Translations under genes and position numbers: made by a program
Shown here: positions 44,904-53,820 of the stretch, one piece after another
Numbering within the stretch: position 1 is the first letter of the stretch
How the letters are laid out: the number at the start of each line of letters is the position of its first letter
Notes under the pieces: model-generated
The model's database searches: none
Seen by the model: only the letters and a program-made list of their open reading frames with translations
Told to the model about the DNA's origin: nothing
DNA from: Chitinophaga sp. YR573
GTDB taxonomy: Bacteria > Bacteroidota > Bacteroidia > Chitinophagales > Chitinophagaceae
NCBI RefSeq assembly: GCF_900110995.1
Contig: NZ_FOJF01000002.1
Coordinates: 248,001 to 312,000, forward strand
DNA length: 64,000 nucleotides
Direction: 5' to 3'

Positions 44904-46337
44904 ATGATCAGCAAAAGGCCTATAGATATTCCCTGTACATTGCAGGAGCGGAAAGTGTTGGAACAGATAGCGTTAGCCGCCCAGGAACTGGGTGTTCCGT
45001 GCTACCTGATAGGAGGCTTCGTGCGGGATAAGTTGTTGAACAGGCGTACAAAAGATATGGATGTGGTATGTGTAGGCGATGGTATCGCACTGGCACATAA
45101 GGTAGCCACTCATTTTGATAATGTACCAGTCAATTTTTTCAAAACCTACGGCACTGCCCAGGTAAAATGGAATGAGCTTGAAATTGAGTTCGTTGGCGCC
45201 AGAAAGGAAAGCTACCGGCGCGACTCCCGTAATCCGGAAGTAGTGCCTGGCACCTTAAAGGACGACCAGCTACGCCGGGATTTTACCATCAACGCGCTGG
45301 CTATCAGTCTGAATGAAACAGATTATGGTACGCTGATTGACCCTTTCAACGGTCTGGCAGACCTGGAAGCTAAAATTATCCGTACGCCACTGGAACCGGC
45401 ACAAACGTTCATCGATGATCCGCTGCGTATGATGCGTGCCATCAGGTTTGCCTCTCAGCTGCAGTTTACGATCACAGACGAGGCATTCACTGCTATCCAG
45501 GATAATGCGGAAAGAATAAAGATCATCTCTCAGGAGAGGATCACAGACGAGTTTAATAAGATCATGTTGTCTCCGGTGCCTTCCGTAGGACTTGATTTGC
45601 TCTATAAAGCAGGACTTTTAAAGATCATCCTGCCCCAGATGATAGACCTGGTAGGTGTGGAAATGGTGGAAGGCAAAGGACATAAGGATAATTTCTATCA
45701 CACCCTGCAGGTGGTGGATAATATTGCCAGGAATACGAAAGACCTCTGGTTACGCTGGGCAGCACTGCTGCATGATATCGGTAAGCCTGCAACCAAACGC
45801 TTTGAACAGGGCCATGGCTGGACCTTCCACGGGCATGATGCCGTAGGAGGGAAGATGGTCCCCAGGATCTTCGCTAAAATGAAGCTGCCTCAGCACGAAA
45901 GCATGCGGCTGGTGAAAAAGCTGGTAGAACTGCATCTGCGGCCTATCAGCGTTACCAAAGAGAATATCACGGATTCTGCTATACGCCGCCTGTTATTTGA
46001 CGCAGGAGATGATATCGAAGGACTGATGATGCTCTGTGAGGCGGATATCACATCCAAGAACAGGGTAAAAGTAAAACGTTACCTCGAAAACTTCGAACTG
46101 GTACGCCAGCGGCTGAAAGAAGTGGAAGAGATAGACCGGATACGCAACTGGCAGCCTCCCGTAACAGGAGAAATGATCATGGAAACTTTTGGGCTAAAGC
46201 CTTCAAGAATAGTGGGAGATCTGAAAAATGCCATCCGTGAGGCGATACTGGATGGCGAAATTCCAAACACGTATGAAGCCGCATTTGCCTTCCTGCTGGA
46301 AAAAGCACAAGCATTGGATTTGACACCAGTTAAATAA
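44904..46337 (+). CDS. cca: tRNA nucleotidyltransferase (CCA-adding) with HD domain
   Basis: From ATG 44904 the protein is 477 residues. The N-terminal class II nucleotidyltransferase has LIGGFVRDKLLNRRTKDMDVV (motif A), the RRDFTINALAI RNA/nucleotide-binding motif and a DPLRMMRAIRFASQLQF segment. The HD phosphohydrolase domain has LLHDIGKPATK and FHGHDAVGG. It adds or repairs the CCA end of tRNA. The frame could begin at TTG 44886, but the promoter-like element overlaps that position. It follows tsaC by 48 bases. Confidence 0.95.
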   Translation: MISKRPIDIPCTLQERKVLEQIALAAQELGVPCYLIGGFVRDKLLNRRTKDMDVVCVGDGIALAHKVATHFDNVPVNFFKTYGTAQVKWNELEIEFVGARKESYRRDSRNPEVVPGTLKDDQLRRDFTINALAISLNETDYGTLIDPFNGLADLEAKIIRTPLEPAQTFIDDPLRMMRAIRFASQLQFTITDEAFTAIQDNAERIKIISQERITDEFNKIMLSPVPSVGLDLLYKAGLLKIILPQMIDLVGVEMVEGKGHKDNFYHTLQVVDNIARNTKDLWLRWAALLHDIGKPATKRFEQGHGWTFHGHDAVGGKMVPRIFAKMKLPQHESMRLVKKLVELHLRPISVTKENITDSAIRRLLFDAGDDIEGLMMLCEADITSKNRVKVKRYLENFELVRQRLKEVEEIDRIRNWQPPVTGEMIMETFGLKPSRIVGDLKNAIREAILDGEIPNTYEAAFAFLLEKAQALDLTPVK

Positions 46338-46455
46338 AAATGTTAATTTAGTATTGTTAAATAACGTTAAAAGCTTAAAGTCAGAGGTTTAATGTTCTTA
46401 TATAGCACACAAACCTGTCACTTTCAACAATCAAATAGTAAAAACCTTTATTGTC

Positions 46456-47031
46456 ATGCCTGTTTTGAAATTCAGAGTTTATTGGGAAGAGGATGAAAGC
46501 GTGTACAGGGATATTTCCATTAAACCGGACCAGACATTTTTACAATTTCATCAAGTTATTTTACAGTCATTCGAATTTGACAATAAACATAAGGCCACTT
46601 TTTTCCGTAGCAATGACAACTGGCAACGGGGCAGGGAAATCATCCTTGAAAAGGATAATACTCCAAGAAAGGTTGACCCCCTTATGATGAACGAAACTGT
46701 TATTGCGGCTGCGGTGAAAACACCTAATCAGAAGTTCATTTACCTGTATGATTATGCCAAGAACTGGGTGTTCCTGGTAGAACTGATCGGTGTGTCCAAA
46801 GACGAAAACTCCAGGCTTACTTACCCTTACTGCGTAAGAAAGGAAGGCCTGGCCCCAAGTCAGTACGGTACCAAGGGATTAGTAGGTGATAAACTGGTGG
46901 AGATGGAAGAGAAGTACGACCTGAACAAGGAAGGTATGAGTGAAGATGGTTTTGGAGAAGAAGGTGAAGAGGATACCACTGATGCTGATGATGATGGTGG
47001 TGAAGAGAATAATTCTGAAGAGATGTTTTAA
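46456..47031 (+). CDS. pRiA4b ORF-3-like protein with acidic tail
   Basis: The 191-residue protein starts with a pRiA4b ORF-3 (IS1096 TnpR-like) domain of about 150 residues: VLKFRVYWEEDESVYRDISI, then TFLQFHQVILQSF and YLYDYAKNWVFLVELIG. The last 35 residues are nearly all Asp, Glu and Gly. Despite its name the domain is not a transposition protein; it occurs near many core genes in Bacteroidota. It ends directly where miaA begins (stop 47029-47031, next codon 47032), so the two are co-translated. Confidence 0.85.
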   Translation: MPVLKFRVYWEEDESVYRDISIKPDQTFLQFHQVILQSFEFDNKHKATFFRSNDNWQRGREIILEKDNTPRKVDPLMMNETVIAAAVKTPNQKFIYLYDYAKNWVFLVELIGVSKDENSRLTYPYCVRKEGLAPSQYGTKGLVGDKLVEMEEKYDLNKEGMSEDGFGEEGEEDTTDADDDGGEENNSEEMF

Positions 47032-47928
47032 TTGGGAAAGACCGTAATCATAATAGCTGGTCCTACAGCGGCGGGTAAAACAGCACTGGCTATACGTTTA
47101 GCCAGTCATTTTAAAACTGCTGTTATTTCTGCAGACTCCCGCCAGTGTTACAAAGAAATAAGTATTGGTACCGCCAAACCCAGTCTGCAGGAACTGCAGA
47201 CTGTTCCTCATTATTTTATAGATTCCCACTCCATTAACGAAGAAGTGAATGCCGGTATCTTCGAGCGGCTGTCCTTACAGTATGCAACGGAGATATTTAA
47301 CAACCGGGATGTTGCCGTGATGTGTGGTGGCACTGGTTTATATATCAGGGCCTTCTGCGAAGGAATTGATGATATACCGGCTGCACCTGCGGATGTACGT
47401 TTAAAGATCAATGAACAATATGCCATAGAAGGTCTTGAGTGGCTGCAAAAGGAAGTGCAGGAACGTGATCCTGCCTTTTATGCGGTAGCGGAGATTCAGA
47501 ACCCCCAGCGGCTTATACGGGCGCTGGAAGTGTTATATACTACAGGGCAGTCTATCACTACTTTCAGAACAGCGAACAAAGCTACCAGGGATTTTAATAT
47601 CATCAAGATAGGAGTTACTGTTCCGAAGGAACAATTGCATGCGAATATCGCTCACAGGGTGCATGCTATGATAGCCACAGGGTTAGTTGAGGAAGTACGC
47701 GCCGTATTGCCTTATCGTCATCACAATGCGTTACAGACAGTAGGCTATAAAGAGATATTTGATTATTTAGATGGGAAGATTACCCTGGAAGAGGCGACAG
47801 AACTAATCATTATCCATACCCGTCAGTATGCAAAAAGACAATTGACCTGGTTCAGGAAAGATCCCACTATACAATGGTTTGATGCCAGGGATACAGAAGG
47901 GGTTATGAACAAAATAGGGGACTCCTAA
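47032..47928 (+). CDS. miaA: tRNA dimethylallyltransferase
   Basis: The 298-residue protein has P-loop GPTAAGKT near the N-terminus, ISADSRQCYKEISIGTAKPS, the AMCGGTGLYIRAFCEG motif (as VMCGGTGLYIRAF) and later TVGYKEIFDYL and RQYAKRQLTWFRK, all MiaA signatures. It transfers dimethylallyl to A37 of tRNAs reading UNN codons. The start is a TTG directly after the preceding stop codon; no ATG serves this N-terminus. The last three residues (Gly-Asp-Ser) and the stop codon are contributed by a palindromic repeat, suggesting the end was reshaped by a repeat insertion. Confidence 0.95.
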   Translation: MGKTVIIIAGPTAAGKTALAIRLASHFKTAVISADSRQCYKEISIGTAKPSLQELQTVPHYFIDSHSINEEVNAGIFERLSLQYATEIFNNRDVAVMCGGTGLYIRAFCEGIDDIPAAPADVRLKINEQYAIEGLEWLQKEVQERDPAFYAVAEIQNPQRLIRALEVLYTTGQSITTFRTANKATRDFNIIKIGVTVPKEQLHANIAHRVHAMIATGLVEEVRAVLPYRHHNALQTVGYKEIFDYLDGKITLEEATELIIIHTRQYAKRQLTWFRKDPTIQWFDARDTEGVMNKIGDS

Positions 47929-47938
47929 CGAAGTCCCC
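47917..47938 (+). terminator. palindromic repeat that ends miaA, related to 33-kb palindromes
   Basis: GGGGACT (47917-47923) pairs with AGTCCCC (47932-47938) with a TAAC-type loop. The 17-base segment 47914-47930 is identical to part of the inner arm at 33 kb. The hairpin starts inside miaA, contains its TAA stop and lies between convergent genes, so it probably terminates both. Confidence 0.75.
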
Positions 47939-47944
47939 TGTTTA

Positions 47945-50122
47945 TTAAATCTTTTTCAGCAATACTTTCTGTTTATTAAAATCTGCACCGGCATCTAAAA
48001 ATGCGATCATCTGTGGCCAGCTGGCTGCCGGCTCATAAGCATGATTATAACATTTGCGCACAGTAACAACAAGTGCATTTCCTTCCTGTTTAGTCGTACT
48101 AACAAAACTGCCCGCATCATTGATCACTGATTTATTCAGGTTCTCAATACCTTCTACTTTATATCCTTCAGGGATATTCAGGGTTACCTGGTAAGCTACT
48201 GTACGGGCATAGGACATATTGATGTCATAAGACCTTGTACGTTGTTCTGTAGTTAATTCTATCTGTCCGGTAATCAGTTTACCAAAGTCTACGATGTAAT
48301 TATTACCCGCTTTTTTCACCAGTCCATCCATACTGAATTGCTGTTTCATCGCAAAAGGAGGATAGCGGTGCTGCAATCCTTCTTCGATGATTTCGTAAGT
48401 AGTACTGTCAGTAGGTTTGATGCTGTAATCGTTGGTGATATTCGTCGTTACTATTTCCTGCATATCCTTGCGGGCCTTGCTGAATGCTTCCGTATATTCT
48501 CCATAACGTTTGTACAGAGGTCCCTGTGCATTCAGGTCAGCGTTCAGCAGAGTAGGGGTGTGTACGCGTTTACGTTCCTGTTTCAGCATATCTTCATACA
48601 GCAGCATATCCATGTACTGATAACGGTACTGGCCTTTGGCAGAGATCGTACGTGCGATGTTCACCTGCTGCAGGTTGGCCGGATTAAAAATAACGTCCAG
48701 TGTTTCCGCACTCACGTTATCTTCTTTCTTACTGACAGGTAAAGTGATCCTTTTAAAAGAGGCTTCTTTTTCCTTCTTGCTGCCTGTTACTGCTACGGTA
48801 TATGCTTCCTGTCCTTCGAGGGAAGAAGGCAGTTCACCGGGATAAGAGAACATGCTGCCCATATAACAATAGATAGGTTTACCATCAGCCGGATAGGCAA
48901 TGATGAAGTATTCCAGGTCATTGAAAGATACAGCGTCGTTGAGTTTACCTTCACTGCGGGGTACAGCAGCAGCCAGTACACAGGGGATATCATACTCTTT
49001 CAGCATGAACCGCATTACATTGGCTACGAAATGCGATTTAGGCGTATAGAGTTTACGGTTTTGTCCTACTTCTATATTGGATGCGGTGTATTCACGGTAA
49101 AGCGTACTGTAACGTACATAGTAATAGATAAGTTCAGTCAGCTGTGTATCGGTGAGGGTTTTCAGGTCTTCATCTTTCAGACAGGTACTTTCCACTTTTG
49201 GAAACTCTCTCTTCATGATGTCGTAATTAAAGCTGTAATTAGCGCCCACACTGATGATTTTGTAAGTAAGATATTCTTTGATATCCTCTTCATCGATCCC
49301 GTTTACAACATCGTTGTTGTCATCTCTCATATAGGCAATACGTAAAGTAGGTAAGGTCCTCTTTTCGTATAACCAGCGTTCATCCGTTACTTTTGGGATA
49401 TCTTTTTTATTGATGGTAAATACGTTGTTATCATCATCATCTTTGCTCCTTTTTAATTCGGAATCCTTTGCATTCAGGTATCTCCATGAAATCCCCATTT
49501 TCTTGGAGATCCTTACATCCAGTGAAAAATCGAGGATAGGATATCTTTCACCGATGGAGAAATCCAGGGGTTCCGGTGCAGCATAAAACGTAGATTTATC
49601 TTTGTAGATACGCATGTAGTAGTCGATGATATCGCCTACCTGTAAATCGGAAATGGCTATCTTCTGTTCTTTGTCTCCGGCTTCATCCTTTACATTTACC
49701 GCTTCTTTCATATCGATATCCCGTTGTTGCCCATTAGGTTTGATAATACGGATACCCATGTATGAAACCAGCTTATAACCACGCGACCAGCTATTCTGTT
49801 TCAGCTTCTGAATATTGAATTCAGAATATGCTTCCAGCGCTGATTTATCCTGTATTTTAATACGTTCGTGCATGGTAGTGGACAGGTGTTCCTGTTTACG
49901 GCTATGATCCGCTCCCATGGAGAATTTCATGGCAATGATCACGGCAGACTCGTTATTGTATTTTTCAGGTACTGTAGTAACGTTGAACGCAGCGTCTTTA
50001 CCATCCCAGATCTCTTTTTTTATCTCTGCTGCATCTTCCTGGTATTCTCTTTCCTGTCTGGATTGTGCCATACCGGTAAGGCCGGTACAGATCAACAGCA
50101 GGATGAATGTTATCTTTTTCAA
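47945..50122 (-). CDS. DUF3857 protein with degenerate transglutaminase domain
   Basis: The 725-residue secreted protein (signal LLLICTGLTGMAQ) has a DUF3857 domain (about 70-260, with IAISDLQVGDIIDYYMRIYKD) followed by a transglutaminase-like fold. The expected catalytic GDC is replaced by KSH, the FNH by FNDLEYF and the third residue is lost (IYCYMG), so it should be inactive. The C-terminus is a beta-rich DUF. It is preceded 12 bases upstream by a related gene with an intact active site. Roles of these pairs are unknown; a periplasmic assembly or peptide-binding role is a guess. Confidence 0.85.
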   Translation of the reverse strand: MKKITFILLLICTGLTGMAQSRQEREYQEDAAEIKKEIWDGKDAAFNVTTVPEKYNNESAVIIAMKFSMGADHSRKQEHLSTTMHERIKIQDKSALEAYSEFNIQKLKQNSWSRGYKLVSYMGIRIIKPNGQQRDIDMKEAVNVKDEAGDKEQKIAISDLQVGDIIDYYMRIYKDKSTFYAAPEPLDFSIGERYPILDFSLDVRISKKMGISWRYLNAKDSELKRSKDDDDNNVFTINKKDIPKVTDERWLYEKRTLPTLRIAYMRDDNNDVVNGIDEEDIKEYLTYKIISVGANYSFNYDIMKREFPKVESTCLKDEDLKTLTDTQLTELIYYYVRYSTLYREYTASNIEVGQNRKLYTPKSHFVANVMRFMLKEYDIPCVLAAAVPRSEGKLNDAVSFNDLEYFIIAYPADGKPIYCYMGSMFSYPGELPSSLEGQEAYTVAVTGSKKEKEASFKRITLPVSKKEDNVSAETLDVIFNPANLQQVNIARTISAKGQYRYQYMDMLLYEDMLKQERKRVHTPTLLNADLNAQGPLYKRYGEYTEAFSKARKDMQEIVTTNITNDYSIKPTDSTTYEIIEEGLQHRYPPFAMKQQFSMDGLVKKAGNNYIVDFGKLITGQIELTTEQRTRSYDINMSYARTVAYQVTLNIPEGYKVEGIENLNKSVINDAGSFVSTTKQEGNALVVTVRKCYNHAYEPAASWPQMIAFLDAGADFNKQKVLLKKI

Positions 50123-50134
50123 GTTCGTATAGGT

Positions 50135-52039
50135 TTATAGTTTAACGAGGGTAATTTGTTCTAAATATTTTTTGGAAAGAGAAGCAATCGCTTTGTTCCA
50201 TTCCAGGAAGTCGGATCTTTGCAGATAGGTATTGAGGATCGTTATTTTTTTACGGTAATAGATCTTGTTATCCTTTACAGCATAGGTGATATCAATGGTG
50301 AATTTAGGATGTACGATGTGCAGGTTTTCCGGTAATGCACCTGCTTTATAACCTGCCGGCATCAGCAGATCTGTTTCTGTGATGAAGTTATCCTTACAAT
50401 CAAACCGTAAATCTATTTTCCTTTTAACCGTATCTATGACTGCGTTGTTGAATTCTTTGTTATAGTCGATATCGATATACATTTCAGACCCAAAAGAAGA
50501 TACCGCATCCTGGTAAACGAGGTCGAAGTTCACTTCCAGATTACCATCACGTTGTTCCAGGCTGGTGGTCTTCATGTTGGAGATCTTGTAGTGCATGTTA
50601 CTGTTGGTGATATAGTTCTCCAGGGCAGTTTGTAAGCGGTCTTTTTTAACGCTATTGATACTGCTGAGGATATCTGTTTTGCTTTCACCTTCGTATTTGT
50701 ACAGGATCTTACCAGCCATGTTATTGCCATCTACGTACAGTTCTTCTTTAAAGAGACGGCTGTTTTGTTCTGGCTTGGTACCGGGGATATGTTCCAGCAG
50801 GTAATTATCGCCATTCTCTATCATAACCTGTCTGCCCTGTATTCTTTCTGCATAAACGCCGGGCTGCATGTATTCTTCGGTAGCGTCCAGGAACCACCAT
50901 TTGCCTTTATAATTCACAGCGCAGATCATGTGGTTGTCTACACTAAGAGAAGGGATGCTGTAGTCGTACATGATATGGTTGGTGCCTATCCAGCAAAGCC
51001 TGGCATCAAAACCGCAGCGTTGCAGCAATGCTTTGGTGAGGTTGGCCATCCCCTTACAATCGCCATATTTCTTACGCATTACCTCATGGGCTTCATCCGG
51101 TTTAAAACCCGCTATACCATCTTCAAAAGCGATATAACGCACGTTATCTTCCACCCAGTAAAAGATGGCTTTCAGCTGTTCCCATTTGTCGGTGATACCT
51201 TCCGTGATCTTTTTTGCACGTTCATCTAAAGCCACTGTATCGCTGTGTAACTGCAGGGTAAGACTATGATACCATTTATAGAGGTCGGCCGTAGTGGCGA
51301 AGTACGCAGATTTGTTGCCTTCGTAATCAGCCGTTTTACTGCAGATCATGATATGCGGCCATAACCAGGTGGGGCCGGGGCTCATGACTGTTTTCTTCAT
51401 GGCCGGCATGTTAGTGGCAGTATAGGTGTATATATCAGCGTTCTTTTTACTGTCGAATGTTTTCTGAACAGAGATGTTTTGTCCTTCGAAATTGTAAGGA
51501 TGTATATCTGCCTGCATCCAGCGGGGTACTATCACAGTAATCTTTTTCGTCCTTGTAGGATAGTTATCCGTGAAAAAAACAGTGGATAAATACCGTGGAT
51601 CTTTGATCTCTTTTTCGATGGTCACTTTACTCTTAGATCCTTTTTGTACAAAGGGGAGTTCGAAGTAACACATCCTGGCATCAGTATAAAAGTAACTGTT
51701 GATGTTCAGGTAATCATAGGTAGGTCTGATGTCTCTGGCCCTTTTCCCGTCTACTTCTATGTTTACATCCAGTATTTCTTCCTGGTTGTTATATGTTTCA
51801 CCAAAAGGGATAGAGGAGCGGAAGGCATTACAGATAAAGGTTTTTTCTATCAGTTGGTCTACCGTAACCTGTTTCTGTTTGCTATTATATTGATATTCAT
51901 AGGTTTCTTCGCTATTGTAGAGTTCTATGTTGTCATCCTCTTTTTGCTGGGCCTTTAACAGCGGGACGTCTACGCAGACAAGCATGATAAACAGGCACAG
52001 GGAATACCTGATGGATAGGTGTAAGGACGATACATTCAT
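50135..52039 (-). CDS. DUF3857 protein with intact transglutaminase-like active site
   Basis: The 634-residue protein has a signal peptide region (LCLFIMLVCVDVPLLKAQ), DUF3857 (about 50-240) and a transglutaminase/protease-like core with C328 in KYGDCKGM, His in VDNHMICAV and Asp in WWFLDATEEY, the three catalytic positions. A DUF3858-like C-terminal domain follows. It probably acts in the periplasm as a transglutaminase or cysteine protease. It is the first of two tandem paralogues, the second lacking the triad. Confidence 0.88.
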   Translation of the reverse strand: MNVSSLHLSIRYSLCLFIMLVCVDVPLLKAQQKEDDNIELYNSEETYEYQYNSKQKQVTVDQLIEKTFICNAFRSSIPFGETYNNQEEILDVNIEVDGKRARDIRPTYDYLNINSYFYTDARMCYFELPFVQKGSKSKVTIEKEIKDPRYLSTVFFTDNYPTRTKKITVIVPRWMQADIHPYNFEGQNISVQKTFDSKKNADIYTYTATNMPAMKKTVMSPGPTWLWPHIMICSKTADYEGNKSAYFATTADLYKWYHSLTLQLHSDTVALDERAKKITEGITDKWEQLKAIFYWVEDNVRYIAFEDGIAGFKPDEAHEVMRKKYGDCKGMANLTKALLQRCGFDARLCWIGTNHIMYDYSIPSLSVDNHMICAVNYKGKWWFLDATEEYMQPGVYAERIQGRQVMIENGDNYLLEHIPGTKPEQNSRLFKEELYVDGNNMAGKILYKYEGESKTDILSSINSVKKDRLQTALENYITNSNMHYKISNMKTTSLEQRDGNLEVNFDLVYQDAVSSFGSEMYIDIDYNKEFNNAVIDTVKRKIDLRFDCKDNFITETDLLMPAGYKAGALPENLHIVHPKFTIDITYAVKDNKIYYRKKITILNTYLQRSDFLEWNKAIASLSKKYLEQITLVKL

Positions 52040-52110
52040 AGATGGAGATAAATTATATATATAACATTATAAAAGTAATTAAAAAAATCTGAAGGTATGG
52101 GGTAAAAAAA

Positions 52111-52132
52111 AGGGGCTCCAACCGGAGCCCCT
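52111..52132 (-). terminator. terminator of the FadL-like gene
   Basis: AGGGGCTCC (52111-52119) pairs with GGAGCCCCT (52124-52132) and on the minus strand is followed by an eight-T run (complement of 52104-52110). Confidence 0.8.
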
Positions 52133-52153
52133 CTGTAAACATGATATAATATC

Positions 52154-53728
52154 TTAGAATTTCCAGCCGAAAGTGGCCAGTACATTTGTTGTATTTCCTT
52201 TGATAGTAGCAGGAGCAGGGGTTAAATAACCCTGGGTATTTGGTTCTATCGCGTAAGCTATTTCCTGGCGTTTGGTTTCTCCCAGTACAAGACCTAAATC
52301 TGCATAAAAGCCTCTGTTACGGTAACCGATACCACCGGTATAGTAATGACGGGTAGCATCCAGAGAACTGTTTTTATAAGGATTGCCATATAAAGCATAA
52401 CCGAGTCTTAAAGCGATTACATGCAGTTTCAGTTCTCCACCCACGCGGATATTGGAAGCAGCCTGGTAAGTGCTTTTAATAGCATTGTTGCGGAGATCAT
52501 TATCCTGTTTGTCATATACCGGATCATTGTTGAAGCGCATTTTCATAGATGCGTAATCGGTATATTCATAGTCGAAGGTCAGGAAGCCGGTAGGCTTACG
52601 TGTATCAGCAGAAGGGCTGAACAGGTAAGTGGCGCTCAGTACTCCTTTCCAGGGTGTTCTCACCATGTATTTAGACTGGTCCTGATCTCCGTTGTTAGTA
52701 TCTATGGAGGAGAAGCTCACAGAGCCCTGTGTTTTGGTATTGGTTGTCATGTCTGTCTGGTAGTTATCTGTAAACCAGATCCAGGAAGGGGAGTGGAATG
52801 CTACACCCAGGCTCAAAGGTTTAACAGGCTTAACAATAGCACCCAGTTTTACATTGATACCATTACCATCTGTAGTAAGGTGTTCTGTAACGGAGAAATC
52901 ATTCAGGTTAGCAGCCACCGTATTGACATTGGTCTCTCTCCAGGTCTTATCACGGGTGTAGTGTACGGTGGGGATATTGACGCTACCACCCAGGTACAGC
53001 ATATTGTTATAATTAGCGCCAAAGTCGAAGGAGATATCATTGGCAGAACCACCGGTATTCAGCATGTTTTCCTGTCTTACTTTCACACTGTTGTCAGTAG
53101 CTTCAGCCGCAGAGTAAAACTTTGCAGTTTCTCCGGTGTTCTGTACGTAGTCGATCAGGTAAGTCTGATAGGCCAGTACAGCGCCATGCGCCAGTGAACC
53201 GATGGTCTGATCTCCTCCCAGCTGTGCATCGGGAGAGGTAATACCTGCTGCATCTGCCTGCAGGTAATAGTTCAGAGACAGGGAAGAGTTTGAGTTGGTA
53301 CCTGTGTAATATACTCTTTCGTTATAGTTAGCGGTACGGTTGAAGCCCAGTGCGAAGCTGAAGTTTTCCCACTTGCTTCCTGGTTTCTTTCTTTTACCAC
53401 CAAAGATCAGTGTAGCATTGCTGATATTCAGGTTGCCTTTGCTGTCACTGCCTGTTGTACCCAGGTAAGTGCCTTTGTTATCTGCCTGCTGGAATCCCAG
53501 GGTAAAGGAGAAGTCACTTGTTCTGAAAAACCCTGTACTTGCCGGGTTCACATAGATAGAGGAAACTTCCCCACCCAATGATCCGAGTGCGCCGCCCACG
53601 GACTGTGCGCGTGCTGTACCTGCCGGTGCGCTAGTGCTGAATCTTAACGCATCATCTATTGTTTGTGCCTGTAGTGTATAGCAGGTTCCAGTCATAGCAA
53701 TGGCTAATAACACCATTCTTCTTAACAT
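52154..53728 (-). CDS. OmpP1/FadL/TodX-family outer-membrane protein
   Basis: The 524-residue protein has a signal peptide (ATGTCYTLQAQ in part, ends QAQ), an N-terminal hatch-like region (DDALRFSTSAPAGTARAQSVGGALGSLGGEVSSIYVNPAS, of which the GSLGG and VNPA parts are typical) and about 14 amphipathic beta-strands ending in TFGWKF, an outer-membrane C-terminal pattern. FadL-like proteins admit hydrophobic compounds such as fatty acids. In Bacteroidota the ligand is unknown. The gene follows (on the minus strand) a Gly/Tyr-rich lipoprotein gene but has a separate terminator. Confidence 0.85.
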   Translation of the reverse strand: MLRRMVLLAIAMTGTCYTLQAQTIDDALRFSTSAPAGTARAQSVGGALGSLGGEVSSIYVNPASTGFFRTSDFSFTLGFQQADNKGTYLGTTGSDSKGNLNISNATLIFGGKRKKPGSKWENFSFALGFNRTANYNERVYYTGTNSNSSLSLNYYLQADAAGITSPDAQLGGDQTIGSLAHGAVLAYQTYLIDYVQNTGETAKFYSAAEATDNSVKVRQENMLNTGGSANDISFDFGANYNNMLYLGGSVNIPTVHYTRDKTWRETNVNTVAANLNDFSVTEHLTTDGNGINVKLGAIVKPVKPLSLGVAFHSPSWIWFTDNYQTDMTTNTKTQGSVSFSSIDTNNGDQDQSKYMVRTPWKGVLSATYLFSPSADTRKPTGFLTFDYEYTDYASMKMRFNNDPVYDKQDNDLRNNAIKSTYQAASNIRVGGELKLHVIALRLGYALYGNPYKNSSLDATRHYYTGGIGYRNRGFYADLGLVLGETKRQEIAYAIEPNTQGYLTPAPATIKGNTTNVLATFGWKF

Positions 53729-53820
53729 ATGTTCGTAGAATTAAGGGTTAAAAAATACCCTGGCCATGCCTTGACCAGGGTACAGTATTTAGAATATCAA
53801 TGATCGTGTGTAATGTGTGT

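Noticed and set aside
46456..47031. Transposition-related gene, suggested by the IS1096/pRiA4b naming of its domain
   Set aside because: The domain name is historical; the gene is embedded in a core tRNA-processing cluster with no inverted repeats or transposase.
52421..53197. 258-codon plus-strand ORF antisense to the FadL-like gene
   Set aside because: Its length arises from codon bias on the opposite strand; the porin reading is complete and coherent.
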